Shown: in pieces, positions 8,237-16,611 of the stretch
Position numbering within the stretch: the stretch's first letter is position 1
How the letters are laid out: each line of letters starts with the position of its first letter
IMG/VR virus record: IMGVR_UViG_3300028844_004824
Coordinates: 1 to 45,551 of that record
Reading direction: 5' to 3' (one strand)
DNA from: a virus
DNA length: 45,551 bases
The notes under the pieces: model-generated
Database searches by the model: none
Told to the model about the DNA's origin: nothing
Seen by the model: only the letters and a program-made list of their open reading frames with translations
Translations under genes and position numbers: made by a program

Positions 8237-8969
8237 TTTTAATTTCTTTGTCCAGCATTTTATAAAATTTTGAATTTGCCCATTTAGATTTCAATGTTTC
8301 TAAATTTCTGGCTTCCATGTTTGCTTTAGATTGATCTTTTACTCTTTTATTATCTCTAGATTCGTGATGGTACAGTCTTATTGGGATCTGATAAATTTGT
8401 TCTCCTGCTTCACGAGCTGTTAAACAATAGTCTACATCTCTATTATATGTCCATTCATATTCCGGTGAAAAGTTACCCACAGTATTTAAAAAACTTCTTC
8501 TTAAATAACAGCCACCAAATGTAGTCCAAGCTACTTCTCTGACTATATCATACTGTCCAGTATCTAATTTAAGATTATTTTTAAAGGTAGAACTATTTTC
8601 TAAAACTAACCCGCTACCAAAATGATCAGGATTTCCATTAGTAAAAGTACCTCCTGCACATTGAATATAAAATTGTTTTTGTTCATTCTGCGCAGGATAA
8701 AGTAATAGACATCCAAACATACCTGCTTCAGGATATTTTTTTACATAGTCTAAAACTTCAACAAACCAATTATCATGATGAGGAGTCATATCTGCATGAA
8801 GAATAAATATATCATCTTCAGGATATTTATTCCACATTTTTTGATACATAAGATCTGATCCTATACCTGCTTCATCTTGTTCATAATGTACATCTAGTTC
8901 CCAAAACATATCCTTATGTTGTGATATTTCTTGTTCATATACATATGGTGTAATTATTTTAACTGTCAT
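8229..8969 (-). CDS. GT-A glycosyltransferase, family 2
   Basis: 246 residues. IFILHADMTPHHDNWF around residue 60 holds the acidic DxD-equivalent (HAD). AGMFGCLLLYP, TTFGGCYLRRSFLNTVGNF and YEWTYNRDVDYCLTAREAG are standard GT2 segments, the last containing the ED/DxD-type general base region, followed by HHESRD. The start overlaps the stop of the Cys-rich gene by 11 bases. This start region also belongs to a duplicated 36-base element (8965-9000). Donor and acceptor are unknown. Confidence 0.88.
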   Translation of the reverse strand: MTVKIITPYVYEQEISQHKDMFWELDVHYEQDEAGIGSDLMYQKMWNKYPEDDIFILHADMTPHHDNWFVEVLDYVKKYPEAGMFGCLLLYPAQNEQKQFYIQCAGGTFTNGNPDHFGSGLVLENSSTFKNNLKLDTGQYDIVREVAWTTFGGCYLRRSFLNTVGNFSPEYEWTYNRDVDYCLTAREAGEQIYQIPIRLYHHESRDNKRVKDQSKANMEARNLETLKSKWANSKFYKMLDKEIKNG

Positions 8970-9183
8970 CTTTTACTCTTTCTTCTCTTAATTGGCAACC
9001 TTCTGGTATGTATCTTACAATCGTTGCCTTATTTACCAAATAGTTATCTTCTTCTCCTGATGCTACATATTTGCGAGGTTTTGGATTATACTTTTGATTT
9101 TCTGGGTGAAAACATAAAACTCCTTGTCCTGCACCTATAGCCCAACAAACATACTTACATTGCCAACAATCACTACTGTACAT
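8959..9183 (-). CDS. Small cysteine-rich protein
   Basis: 74 residues from the ATG at 9183, chosen over an in-frame start at 9225 because AAGGTAG precedes it and the overlap with the upstream gene shrinks to 11 bases. CxxCxxxC (C6, C9, C13) plus C24 and a following His could bind zinc or an Fe-S cluster. No family is recognised. Its last 13 codons (GCQLREERVKDDS) recur upstream at 9387-9422 as an orphan fragment. Confidence 0.55.
   Translation of the reverse strand: MYSSDCWQCKYVCWAIGAGQGVLCFHPENQKYNPKPRKYVASGEEDNYLVNKATIVRYIPEGCQLREERVKDDS
8965..9000 (-). repeat. Copy A of a 36-base duplicated translation-start element
   Basis: This element holds the last codons of the Cys-rich gene, the GAAAGAG ribosome-binding site and the ATG of the GT2 gene. 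It matches 9387-9422 at 32 of 36 positions by manual alignment. Confidence 0.8.
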
Positions 9184-9391
9184 TCCAAGTTCTACCTTCA
9201 GGGTATTCTTCCAAGAACCACTCAATACCTTCTAAGTAATCTTTGTCTTCATCATTCATATAACTTCTATACACATTTACTTGCGCCATTTTTGTTACTA
9301 CATTGTGCAGATTTTCTAAATGTGCATCACTTTCCATCATGGCTTGCAATTCATCCATCAGTGGTGTAATTTTTTCTTGAATTTTAGTCAT
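9173..9391 (-). CDS. Small hypothetical helical protein
   Basis: 72 residues, acidic and predicted mostly helical (ITPLMDELQAMMESDAHLENL...), with no cysteine and no recognised domain. The start ATG at 9391 is served by GAAAGAG within the duplicated element. Its 3' end overlaps the downstream Cys-rich gene by 11 bases. Function unknown. Confidence 0.5.
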   Translation of the reverse strand: MTKIQEKITPLMDELQAMMESDAHLENLHNVVTKMAQVNVYRSYMNDEDKDYLEGIEWFLEEYPEGRTWNVQ

Positions 9392-9422
9392 TTTTTACTC
9401 TTTCTTTTGTTAATTGACAACC
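9387..9422 (-). repeat. Copy B of the 36-base duplicated translation-start element
   Basis: It can be read as GCQLTKERVKND plus stop, a remnant of the C-terminus of the Cys-rich protein now detached from any gene body. It supplies the ribosome-binding site of the 72-residue gene. See copy A at 8965-9000. Confidence 0.8.
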
Positions 9423-9423
9423 T

Positions 9424-9975
9424 TTAAGTTAAAAGTTTATAAAGAGAGTTTGCTAGTTTAAAATTATTTTCTTTAGTCATGTGATTAGGATAAATTGAGG
9501 AGTCCCCTACATTATGTAATTCTAAAGATTTTCTTATAATTATTCCATTATTAAAATCATACTTGGCACTTTCAAATGAAAACAAGTGTATTATCTTTCC
9601 TTTATAATGTTTTAGCACTTTTTCATCAAACCAAAAAAAATCTCTTTGTTTGCGGTCAACAGCTAAATCATGACTATGTAGATATTTGTAATACTCATAA
9701 GCTACTGCATGGATTTTACTCTTGTGTTTTTTATTTTCAGCTGAACTCATATTGATTGATTCTGTTTCATGATAGATTCTATGTGGCTCAGTCCAACAAA
9801 ATATTGTTACATGTGCTTGTGAATTAAATGTTTTAATTGCGTGCTCATAGGCTGTTCCTTTTTTGCCTATTCCATAAATTTTATAGCCTAACATATTTGA
9901 TAAAATTATAGTCCAACTTTCTTTATCTTTACTGGCACAGAAAGAATCACCACAAAAATTTATTGTTTGAGTCAT
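9424..9975 (-). CDS. SGNH-hydrolase-like protein
   Basis: 183 residues. FCGDSFCAS near the N-terminus gives the GDS of SGNH block I (S11 as nucleophile). FCWTEPHRIY corresponds to the central block, and YPNHMT near residue 163 gives the catalytic His, but the usual Asp two or three residues before it is Asn. Relatives remove or transfer acetyl groups on glycans. It overlaps the phosphomannomutase gene by 4 bases. The missing Asp makes esterase activity less certain; Ser-His dyads do exist. Confidence 0.65.
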   Translation of the reverse strand: MTQTINFCGDSFCASKDKESWTIILSNMLGYKIYGIGKKGTAYEHAIKTFNSQAHVTIFCWTEPHRIYHETESINMSSAENKKHKSKIHAVAYEYYKYLHSHDLAVDRKQRDFFWFDEKVLKHYKGKIIHLFSFESAKYDFNNGIIIRKSLELHNVGDSSIYPNHMTKENNFKLANSLYKLLT

Positions 9976-10673
9976 TTTATTGTAGTTAATTTATTTAATA
10001 TTTCCCATGTATTTTGCCAATCTTTAACATGATAGTTTGTGCCTTTATTAGCTTTTGCAAGAGAATAATCATTTCCATGTTTGTCCATTCTATCTCCAAA
10101 AAAAATTATATTATCACTTTTGTTAAAATCTATGAGTATTTGGCTTTTATCTACACCTTTTGGTCCTATATCTATTCCTGTTTCCCCACCTGCTGTTGCG
10201 CTTAGTGTTGGAAATCTTAAATTAAAATCATGTACAATATGATTACGTTCATTATACTTTTTATCCCATTCTATATACAACATACGTTCTGCTAATATAG
10301 CATTACGACCTACTATACTAAAATTAAGCATGCCGGGGCGTTCTTCTATGTGTAATCCAGTTCGTAAAACAAAATCACTTTCTTCTAGTCTATCTTCTAA
10401 CCAAATTATTACATTACTAGGAATTTTCCAAGTAATAGTTCTTATATTTTGATCACCTTCATAAACATCACAACCAGAACAATTATAAACACGTTTACAT
10501 TTAAAGTAAATATATTCTCCTACTTGTTCAACTGTTTTAATACGATCACTTCCTGTGACTAAATAAACATTATTTGTTTCACAAAATTTACTAAACCATA
10601 TAGCAAACTTTTTATTCATACGCTTACGACTGGGTGTTAGTGTTCCATCAACATCAAAAATATATTTATACAT
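9972..10673 (-). CDS. Eukaryotic-type phosphomannomutase (HAD superfamily)
   Basis: 233 residues, close to the usual 245. IFDVDGTLTPSR (D7, D9) is HAD motif I with the phosphorylated Asp. LVTGSDR is motif II. ERPGMLNFSIVGR is the sugar-phosphate recognition segment typical of PMM. GIDIGPKGVDKSQIL and IIFFGDRMDKHGNDY supply motifs III and IV. It would interconvert mannose-6- and mannose-1-phosphate, feeding GDP-mannose synthesis for the glycan genes around it. It shares a base with the epimerase end. Family call is firm, and specificity for mannose over glucose is inferred. Confidence 0.87.
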   Translation of the reverse strand: MYKYIFDVDGTLTPSRKRMNKKFAIWFSKFCETNNVYLVTGSDRIKTVEQVGEYIYFKCKRVYNCSGCDVYEGDQNIRTITWKIPSNVIIWLEDRLEESDFVLRTGLHIEERPGMLNFSIVGRNAILAERMLYIEWDKKYNERNHIVHDFNLRFPTLSATAGGETGIDIGPKGVDKSQILIDFNKSDNIIFFGDRMDKHGNDYSLAKANKGTNYHVKDWQNTWEILNKLTTIK

Positions 10674-11683
10674 TAAATTAATTTATCTGTCCAAGTTTTA
10701 GGAGTGTCTTCAGTAATTAATTCTAAAGGAAGGTGATATTCAAATTCTTTTTTGATAGGTCTAATCCAACCAATCATATCTTTAATAGTTTGTTCTGTAC
10801 TTGTTGTAGCATTATAGTTAAATTCTTTTCTAATTTTATCACTTAAACAATATGCATCTTTAACTTCCCTAGGTCTATCAGGGTAATAATCAAGAGATCT
10901 ATAAGTTTCACAATGATGTAATACTAATGCTGCAAGTTGTTTAATACTCATTTCATTATCATCAGGCCCAATATTAAATACCTGTCCACATAAATCTGTT
11001 CTGGTACTTTGTATAATTCTTTCAACAGCTATAATACAATCTCGTACATCTGAAAATGAACGTTTTTGTTCTCCATCACCATATACAATTAAATTTTTAT
11101 TATGTAGCGCTCTGTTAATCATTATTCCTACTACATTTCTAAAAGGATCATAGTATCTTTGCCCTACTCCTATAACATTATGAGGTACTACTGTGACATA
11201 CTGTAACCCATGTATTTCACTTAACATTTGTAAGTGTTGTTCTGCTTGTACTTTAGCTAGTCCATAAGGGTCTACTGGTTTAGTAGGCATATCTTCTGTA
11301 AATGGCGCAACTTGGTCTCCATACCTAGCCATAGAAGAACAATTAATAAATAGTCTAACTTTGTTGTGTAATGCCGCTATTGCCGTACTTATTGTTCCAG
11401 ATACAATGCTTGTAGCTGTTACTGTAGGAGAAAATACACTTAAACCCTCATAAGGAAGTGATGCAGTATGAAATACTACTTCACATCCTATCATAATTTC
11501 TTTCATAAGTTTGGTATCAAGTATATCTCCTCGATGATATACACATTTTGGAGTATCGGGTACGTTACCTTCAACTCCTCCTATCATATTATCAATTCCT
11601 ACAACTTCATGACCTTTATTAATTAGATGTCTAGCCATTCTACTACCTAGTAATCCACTAACTCCCGTAATAAAAACTTTCAT
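10673..11683 (-). CDS. NAD-dependent sugar epimerase/dehydratase (GalE-like SDR)
   Basis: 336 residues from the ATG at 11683, which overlaps the upstream TAA as TAATG. FITGVSGLLGSRMA is the GxxGxxG NAD-binding loop. INCSSMARYGD supplies the Ser/Thr region and DPYGLAKVQAE the YxxxK catalytic pair. VVPHNVIGVGQRYYDP and ERSFSDVRDC-like stretches match extended SDR enzymes acting on nucleotide sugars. The reaction (4-epimerase, reductase or dehydratase) is not decided by sequence. Confidence 0.88.
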   Translation of the reverse strand: MKVFITGVSGLLGSRMARHLINKGHEVVGIDNMIGGVEGNVPDTPKCVYHRGDILDTKLMKEIMIGCEVVFHTASLPYEGLSVFSPTVTATSIVSGTISTAIAALHNKVRLFINCSSMARYGDQVAPFTEDMPTKPVDPYGLAKVQAEQHLQMLSEIHGLQYVTVVPHNVIGVGQRYYDPFRNVVGIMINRALHNKNLIVYGDGEQKRSFSDVRDCIIAVERIIQSTRTDLCGQVFNIGPDDNEMSIKQLAALVLHHCETYRSLDYYPDRPREVKDAYCLSDKIRKEFNYNATTSTEQTIKDMIGWIRPIKKEFEYHLPLELITEDTPKTWTDKLI

Positions 11684-12663
11684 TACCATTTCCACTTTCT
11701 TTTTTTATAATAATTAACTAACTTAATAATTTCTTCATCAAAATTCTTTTGAGGACTCCAACCATAATTTTTAATAGACTCACATGATATTGAATATCTT
11801 ACATCTTGTCCTGGTCTATCGTACTTATAATCTATATGTTCATTATAATCTGGTATATCTATATCTATAGAACCCATAAAATAAGCATTTATAATTTTTG
11901 TAACAGTTATAAAATTTGTTTGTTCATAATCTGATTGTATATTATAAATATTATTTCTACACGCTTTTTCATACAATAAAATAAATGCTTCTGCTGTATC
12001 TTCTACATGAGTCCAAGATCTGATAGGTAAGCCTTTATTATGTACTTTAATTTTTTTATTTCTTTGTAATCTTCTAACTGCAGTAGGTATTAGTTTTTCT
12101 GGATATTGATTAGCTCCATAATTATTAGAAGGTCTAGCAATTATATATTCTAATCCGTGAGTTCTAGCCCAACTTTCAATTAACATATCTGCAGCAGCTT
12201 TAGTAGCTGCATAAGGATTACTTGGGTTTAGTGTAGATGTCTCATCAAAACTTCCTTCCACTGTATCTCCATATACTTCATCAGTTGACACTTGAAAAAA
12301 CAATGGTTTATTATTTTTAATTTGAACACTTTTATGAGTTATAATTTCTAATAAGTTTTTTACTCCTGAAATATTAGAATCAATAAACTTATCTACATTC
12401 ATTATACTATTATCAACATCAGATTCAGCAGCAAGATTAAATACCACATCACATTCCGGCAATCTTTTAATATCTTTAATATCTTGTTCAACAAATTTAA
12501 AGTTAGAGTATTCTAACTTTAAATCAGTAAGTTCGTCTGTATTAGCTACATAAGTTAATTTATCTATACCATATACTAACCAACCTTTTGAAAGTAATAA
12601 TTTAGTAAAAGTAATACCAATAAATCCTGCACATCCTGTTACTACAGCTATTTGTTTAAACAA
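11683..12663 (-). CDS. RmlB-like dTDP-glucose 4,6-dehydratase
   Basis: 326 residues. VVTGCAGFIG binds NAD. VFNLAAESDVDNSI, VSTDEVYGD (with the DE pair of 4,6-dehydratases), NPYAATKAAAD (YxxxK), ARPSNNYGANQYPEKLIP and IRSWTHVEDTAEA are all in RmlB order. It makes 4-keto-6-deoxy sugars, the entry point to many amino and deoxy sugars, and would supply the aminotransferase encoded just upstream. The start is TTG with GGGAG seven bases before it, 16 bases inside the aminotransferase gene. Confidence 0.92.
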   Translation of the reverse strand: MFKQIAVVTGCAGFIGITFTKLLLSKGWLVYGIDKLTYVANTDELTDLKLEYSNFKFVEQDIKDIKRLPECDVVFNLAAESDVDNSIMNVDKFIDSNISGVKNLLEIITHKSVQIKNNKPLFFQVSTDEVYGDTVEGSFDETSTLNPSNPYAATKAAADMLIESWARTHGLEYIIARPSNNYGANQYPEKLIPTAVRRLQRNKKIKVHNKGLPIRSWTHVEDTAEAFILLYEKACRNNIYNIQSDYEQTNFITVTKIINAYFMGSIDIDIPDYNEHIDYKYDRPGQDVRYSISCESIKNYGWSPQKNFDEEIIKLVNYYKKRKWKW

Positions 12664-13643
12664 TCTTCTACTCCCTCTGTAATTCCTATACAGTTTATAT
12701 GTTCAAATGTAAATGTAGCTCCTGGTAGTCCTCTAAGTGGTTTATAATATTTTTTAACTTCTCTCTCTGTTTTATCATTAGAAAAAGTATCTTTAAATAC
12801 ATAAGGCAAACAGGTAGGAAAAAATGATTTAGAGTAGTTAGGCCAAAAATCACCTTCATGATTAATCATTTCATAACGCAATTTATAATAGTTATTTTGG
12901 TACATTTCTTTTAAAGTATTTATATCAAATTGATCCCACCATTGTAATATAGCGGCAGCACTTATATCGCTCATTTTATAATTACTACCATATTCATTAA
13001 ATGACTGATCTAATTTTCCAAAATTACAAGCAGCTCTAACATGAGTTTCATATTCTCTATCTATAATAGCTAGTCCACCTTCTCCGAACCCTAAAGGTTT
13101 AGTATGGTGTAGAGAAATATAACTAGCAGTTCCAAGATTACAGCTATTAGTGTCATTCCAAAAAGAGTATGGAGTAGCTGCATTATCAAATATTAATTTT
13201 TTACTTCTGCCCTCAGTTTTAGCAATTACTTCATCTAAATTTTCTAAGTGTCCAAAACAATTTGTTACTATAACTAAGTCTGATGACTCTTGTAAGTATG
13301 GATCATCTAAATTAATACAGTATTCAGAGTTAAGATCTGCTATAATTGGACCAGAGGCTGGTCCTTGAGAGTTTGAAGGAAAAGTAAAATCTGAAGTAGA
13401 TATTCTATATTGATGATTATCTTTTCTTATCATACCGTATAATATAGCATGTAAAGCTGATGTCCCACTAGAAGTAGCAATAACAGCTTTACTATCATCA
13501 ATTTTTAACATATACTTAGCTCGTAACTCAAGTTCACGAACAGCCCAACCATCATTAGTAAATTGATTAGTTGTTTGTGCAGTAATTAAGTATTCAGCAA
13601 ATGCGTCATGATTTAAATTTTTCTTTAAAATAAAAGGTATCAT
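12648..13643 (-). CDS. DegT/DnrJ/EryC1 family sugar aminotransferase
   Basis: 331 residues from the ATG at 13643 (GGAAAG four bases upstream, ATGA overlap with the preceding stop). ATSSGTSALHA is the PLP-phosphate cradle. NAATPYSF corresponds to the DxA(Q/E)xx region but has Asn-Ala at the usual Asp-Ala position. LHHTKPLGFGEGG carries the PLP lysine. It would transfer an amino group to the 4-keto sugar made by the RmlB-like enzyme, producing a sugar that the NeuD-type acyltransferases could N-acylate. The Asp-to-Asn change near the pyridine nitrogen region deserves checking. Confidence 0.82.
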   Translation of the reverse strand: MIPFILKKNLNHDAFAEYLITAQTTNQFTNDGWAVRELELRAKYMLKIDDSKAVIATSSGTSALHAILYGMIRKDNHQYRISTSDFTFPSNSQGPASGPIIADLNSEYCINLDDPYLQESSDLVIVTNCFGHLENLDEVIAKTEGRSKKLIFDNAATPYSFWNDTNSCNLGTASYISLHHTKPLGFGEGGLAIIDREYETHVRAACNFGKLDQSFNEYGSNYKMSDISAAAILQWWDQFDINTLKEMYQNNYYKLRYEMINHEGDFWPNYSKSFFPTCLPYVFKDTFSNDKTEREVKKYYKPLRGLPGATFTFEHINCIGITEGVEDCLNK

Positions 13644-14398
13644 AAATCTTTCCAATTTCTAAACGGAGATACCCAAGGATCTACACAGTGAGTTGCAAGA
13701 GCAGGCATAGCAGATACAATACTTTTATTAGCTTGTTCTAATAATTTAAATTTATTATGATCACCTAAATTAAAATGAATATGCTTATCTTGTTTAAAAT
13801 CTTTTACACGACCTGCAAAAGTTCCACAAGTACTAGGAACAGTTCTCCAGTGACAATAATTAGAAATTATTATCTGACTATGTAAACCTACATATCTTTG
13901 TGAGTATTTATCAGGATGATCATAAAGAGATACATAGTTTAACGAGGGATACACATCATAAACATTTTGTAGTGCAGTAGGCCATCCTGAAAGATGTAGA
14001 TAATCATCTTCTACCATATAAATAATATCATTATCATCCCAGTTATCAATGTTTGCATATATAAATTCATACATTAAGTGTCCTGCAGCTTTTTCATTAT
14101 CAGGAGCTTCTACGCGTTTACGATAAATATTACCTGCATCATCATTATCTTCATAATATAAATCAGCTTCTTCCCATTCTTTTAGTAGTTCAGGTAGTTT
14201 TTCATCTGAGTTAATCTCTAGAATATTAGCGTGATATCCCCATTCTTCTACTCCCTGTAACTTTCCATCATATAAAACCCAAAGTTCACTATCTTCTTTG
14301 GTAGCAACTAGGTTTTCCCAACAACTTCTATAATGAAACCAATCAGGTCTATTATTATAATTAGTCGAGTTATGTGTTCTATAAATTATACGAATCAT
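13640..14398 (-). CDS. Putative GT-A-like glycosyltransferase
   Basis: 252 residues. The N-terminus (IRIIYRTHNSTNYNNRPDWF...SCWENLVAT) and MVEDDYLHLSGW in the middle look like a GT-A nucleotide-binding start and an acidic metal-binding motif. THCVDPWVSPFRNW closes the protein. It overlaps the PhyH-like gene and the aminotransferase gene by 4 bases each. Assignment to a GT family is not possible by eye. Cytosolic, with no membrane segment. Confidence 0.65.
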   Translation of the reverse strand: MIRIIYRTHNSTNYNNRPDWFHYRSCWENLVATKEDSELWVLYDGKLQGVEEWGYHANILEINSDEKLPELLKEWEEADLYYEDNDDAGNIYRKRVEAPDNEKAAGHLMYEFIYANIDNWDDNDIIYMVEDDYLHLSGWPTALQNVYDVYPSLNYVSLYDHPDKYSQRYVGLHSQIIISNYCHWRTVPSTCGTFAGRVKDFKQDKHIHFNLGDHNKFKLLEQANKSIVSAMPALATHCVDPWVSPFRNWKDL

Positions 14399-15117
14399 AG
14401 TTTTACCGGTTTATAAATGTAAGGATGAGGATACCCTCTTTCAACAAAATTAGGATCATACATATTATTAAATCTAAAATGTGCAGACCATCTAGTTCCT
14501 ACTTCTATTGTACCACTTCTATGTACTAAATTAGAATCAAATATTAATACAGAGCCTTTAGGCACGTCTACTGCTTTAAATTCTAGTTCTTCTGTGTCTT
14601 TAACTTGTCCAAAACCTTCTTCAATATCAGAAGATAAATCACCTAATTTATGACTTTTTGCTACAACTTCTAATCTACCAAGCTCTTCAGTTATGTCTAT
14701 TAGAGGAACCCAGCAAACTAGCGCGTCACTAGAGCCTTGCATAGATTTAGAATCCTGATGAGCTGGAGTAGTATGGTGTATTGCTTTATTAGCTGTATGT
14801 TTATTATTAAAAAATACTACAGGACGAGTACAAATATTAACTAAAGGATCTTTCATAAAGTTTCCTACTTTATATCCTAACATTACTCCTAAATGATGAA
14901 GTTGTAGATTCCATTGAGCATGTTTTGCACAATTTAAAAATCTATCGTTATGCTTTTCGTACAGCTCTATAATATCAGTACTGTTTGTATATTCTACTTG
15001 TGACATGAATAATGCAGTTATACTATTTTTAACATCATCTAAAAATTGATGTTCTACCATTTTTGGTATAATAGCATATCCGTCTTCTTCTAGTTGCGAA
15101 ATATATTTAGGGTTCAT
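14395..15117 (-). CDS. Phytanoyl-CoA dioxygenase (PhyH) family oxygenase
   Basis: 240 residues. The N-terminal EEDGYAIIPKMV...FLDDVK is the standard PhyH opening (G.V.V...L). H120 and D122 (AHQDSK), H199 (LVHRSG) and R209 form the iron and 2-oxoglutarate site. CWVPLIDITEELGRLEVVAKSHK matches the family's W.pLdd...nG.l.v.pgSH line. PhyH relatives in phages and polysaccharide clusters hydroxylate sugars or small molecules. The substrate is unknown. It overlaps both neighbours by 4 bases. Confidence 0.87.
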   Translation of the reverse strand: MNPKYISQLEEDGYAIIPKMVEHQFLDDVKNSITALFMSQVEYTNSTDIIELYEKHNDRFLNCAKHAQWNLQLHHLGVMLGYKVGNFMKDPLVNICTRPVVFFNNKHTANKAIHHTTPAHQDSKSMQGSSDALVCWVPLIDITEELGRLEVVAKSHKLGDLSSDIEEGFGQVKDTEELEFKAVDVPKGSVLIFDSNLVHRSGTIEVGTRWSAHFRFNNMYDPNFVERGYPHPYIYKPVKL

Positions 15118-15998
15118 AATTTATCTATATCCATTGTTGCATGTGCTATACCAGTTTTTCCAAAACCATTACCATTATAAAACATATGAAGTTTATCTTT
15201 ATAAGGAATTATTGCTGGGTAAGCACACATAATTGACTCAAATTCTAGTTCTTGTACTATACCAAATTTTGTATCTCTTGACCAGGCATAACCATCTTTA
15301 GAAGTGGCATGCTGTATAGTATAAGCATGTTCAGGATTAGTTCTAAATTCAATACTATTTCTCACAGAAAACCACATATGAAAAATGTCTTTATGTTTAT
15401 ACACTGTAGCAGCAGAAATACCTGCTTCTTCTCCACGTAGTTTTATTGTAGGTACAACTGATTTATTCCAATATATACCATCTTCTGAAGTAGCTAGTCT
15501 AATATTATAAGAAGGTTGCAAATTACCATTTTCATCTGGCAACCATTTATTACAAGATAAGTAGTAACCCATATATACATTATTAAGTTTAATTACGCAT
15601 ATAGTGCCTGAATATCCTTGATCTATTACATTTGGAGAAAGTATGGGTCCAAGTTTTTTAAACTTAGCATTTAAACCTTCTTCTGCTACAGAACAATAAT
15701 TGTAGTAAGGAACATCTTGTCTTATAGTCCATCCTATGTAGTATAGTTTATTTTCAAATTTACAGACGGGCATAACACCTGCTGAATCAGTACTTCCAGG
15801 CTTACCAGCTACTAATATTTGTTTAGCAGGAGCTAGTATTTTAGATGGTTTACCTTTTTTTACGTCAATAAAATATCCTTCATTTTGGTTTAATTTATTA
15901 CGAGAAGTAAAGTATATCCTCCAAGAACAATTTCTTTCTTCTACTACAGGTAACTGTGCTTTTTTATCAGAATAAATAATACCATGTTTATTCCACAT
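15114..15998 (-). CDS. GH43/GH117-like five-bladed beta-propeller protein
   Basis: 294 residues. Repeated blades can be seen: WRIYFTSRN, KLYYIGWTIR, VYMGYYLSCN, IFHMWFSVRN, KLHMFYNGNGFGKTGIA. Each has the aromatic-rich strand pattern of glycosidase-like propellers, and IRLATSEDGIYWNKS / QHATSKDGYAWSRD are the classic SxDGxxW turns. Proteins of this kind occur inside O-antigen clusters and may act as glycosidases or glycan transferases. No signal peptide is seen, which argues for an intracellular role or secretion with the virion. The start overlaps the acyltransferase stop by 11 bases. Confidence 0.75.
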   Translation of the reverse strand: MWNKHGIIYSDKKAQLPVVEERNCSWRIYFTSRNKLNQNEGYFIDVKKGKPSKILAPAKQILVAGKPGSTDSAGVMPVCKFENKLYYIGWTIRQDVPYYNYCSVAEEGLNAKFKKLGPILSPNVIDQGYSGTICVIKLNNVYMGYYLSCNKWLPDENGNLQPSYNIRLATSEDGIYWNKSVVPTIKLRGEEAGISAATVYKHKDIFHMWFSVRNSIEFRTNPEHAYTIQHATSKDGYAWSRDTKFGIVQELEFESIMCAYPAIIPYKDKLHMFYNGNGFGKTGIAHATMDIDKL

Positions 15999-16611
15999 TC
16001 TTTAATCTCCGTGCTGGACTTCCTCTATACAAACCCCACGGTTCTGTAATATTTTTAGTTACAGAAGTATCCATAGCTAACATGGTGCCCTCTGCAATTT
16101 CCATAAAATCACGTATGGTAGAGTTGACTCCTAACCATGCATATTTACCAATATGACAGTGTCCGGACTGTACAACATGAGAAGTATAAAATACATGATC
16201 GTCTATAATACTATGATGCCCTACATGATTTCCAGCCCACATAACAACATTATTACCTACTGTTGTTTTATATTGTATATTAGTAAATTCTTGAATAAAG
16301 CAGTTATCTCCAATAGCATTTTTATTCCAAATTCTAGCATCATGATGTATAAAAGTAGGCATTGAGTATCCACGACTTTTGCATGCTCTATAAATTTTTG
16401 CTCTTGTTCTATTATCTGCTAATGGAGCAAACATATCATAATCAGTTGCAGGATAATCCTCTGCTATTGTAGCAAAATCATGCATAGGTAAACCAAAAGC
16501 TGTATCTGATTCAGGATTATCTTTAGTAAATCCCACAACTCTTTTACCCCAGTAAAATTTAGCCATTTCAGCTAAATCTCTATCTCCAAATACAATAATT
16601 GGTTTAGTCAT
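15988..16611 (-). CDS. NeuD/PglD-type sugar O/N-acyltransferase
   Basis: 207 residues. IVFGDRDLAEMAKFYW is the N-terminal Rossmann-like unit. From about residue 95 come left-handed beta-helix hexapeptides (AIGDNCFIQEFTNI, VGNNVVMWAGNHVGHHSIID, FYTSHVVQSGHCHIGKYAWLGVNS). The paired HVGHH segment contains the catalytic His of this group, and RGSPARRLK is the usual terminal motif. It would acylate an amino or hydroxy sugar, plausibly the product of the aminotransferase at 12648. It overlaps neighbours by 8-11 bases. Confidence 0.85.
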   Translation of the reverse strand: MTKPIIVFGDRDLAEMAKFYWGKRVVGFTKDNPESDTAFGLPMHDFATIAEDYPATDYDMFAPLADNRTRAKIYRACKSRGYSMPTFIHHDARIWNKNAIGDNCFIQEFTNIQYKTTVGNNVVMWAGNHVGHHSIIDDHVFYTSHVVQSGHCHIGKYAWLGVNSTIRDFMEIAEGTMLAMDTSVTKNITEPWGLYRGSPARRLKNVE

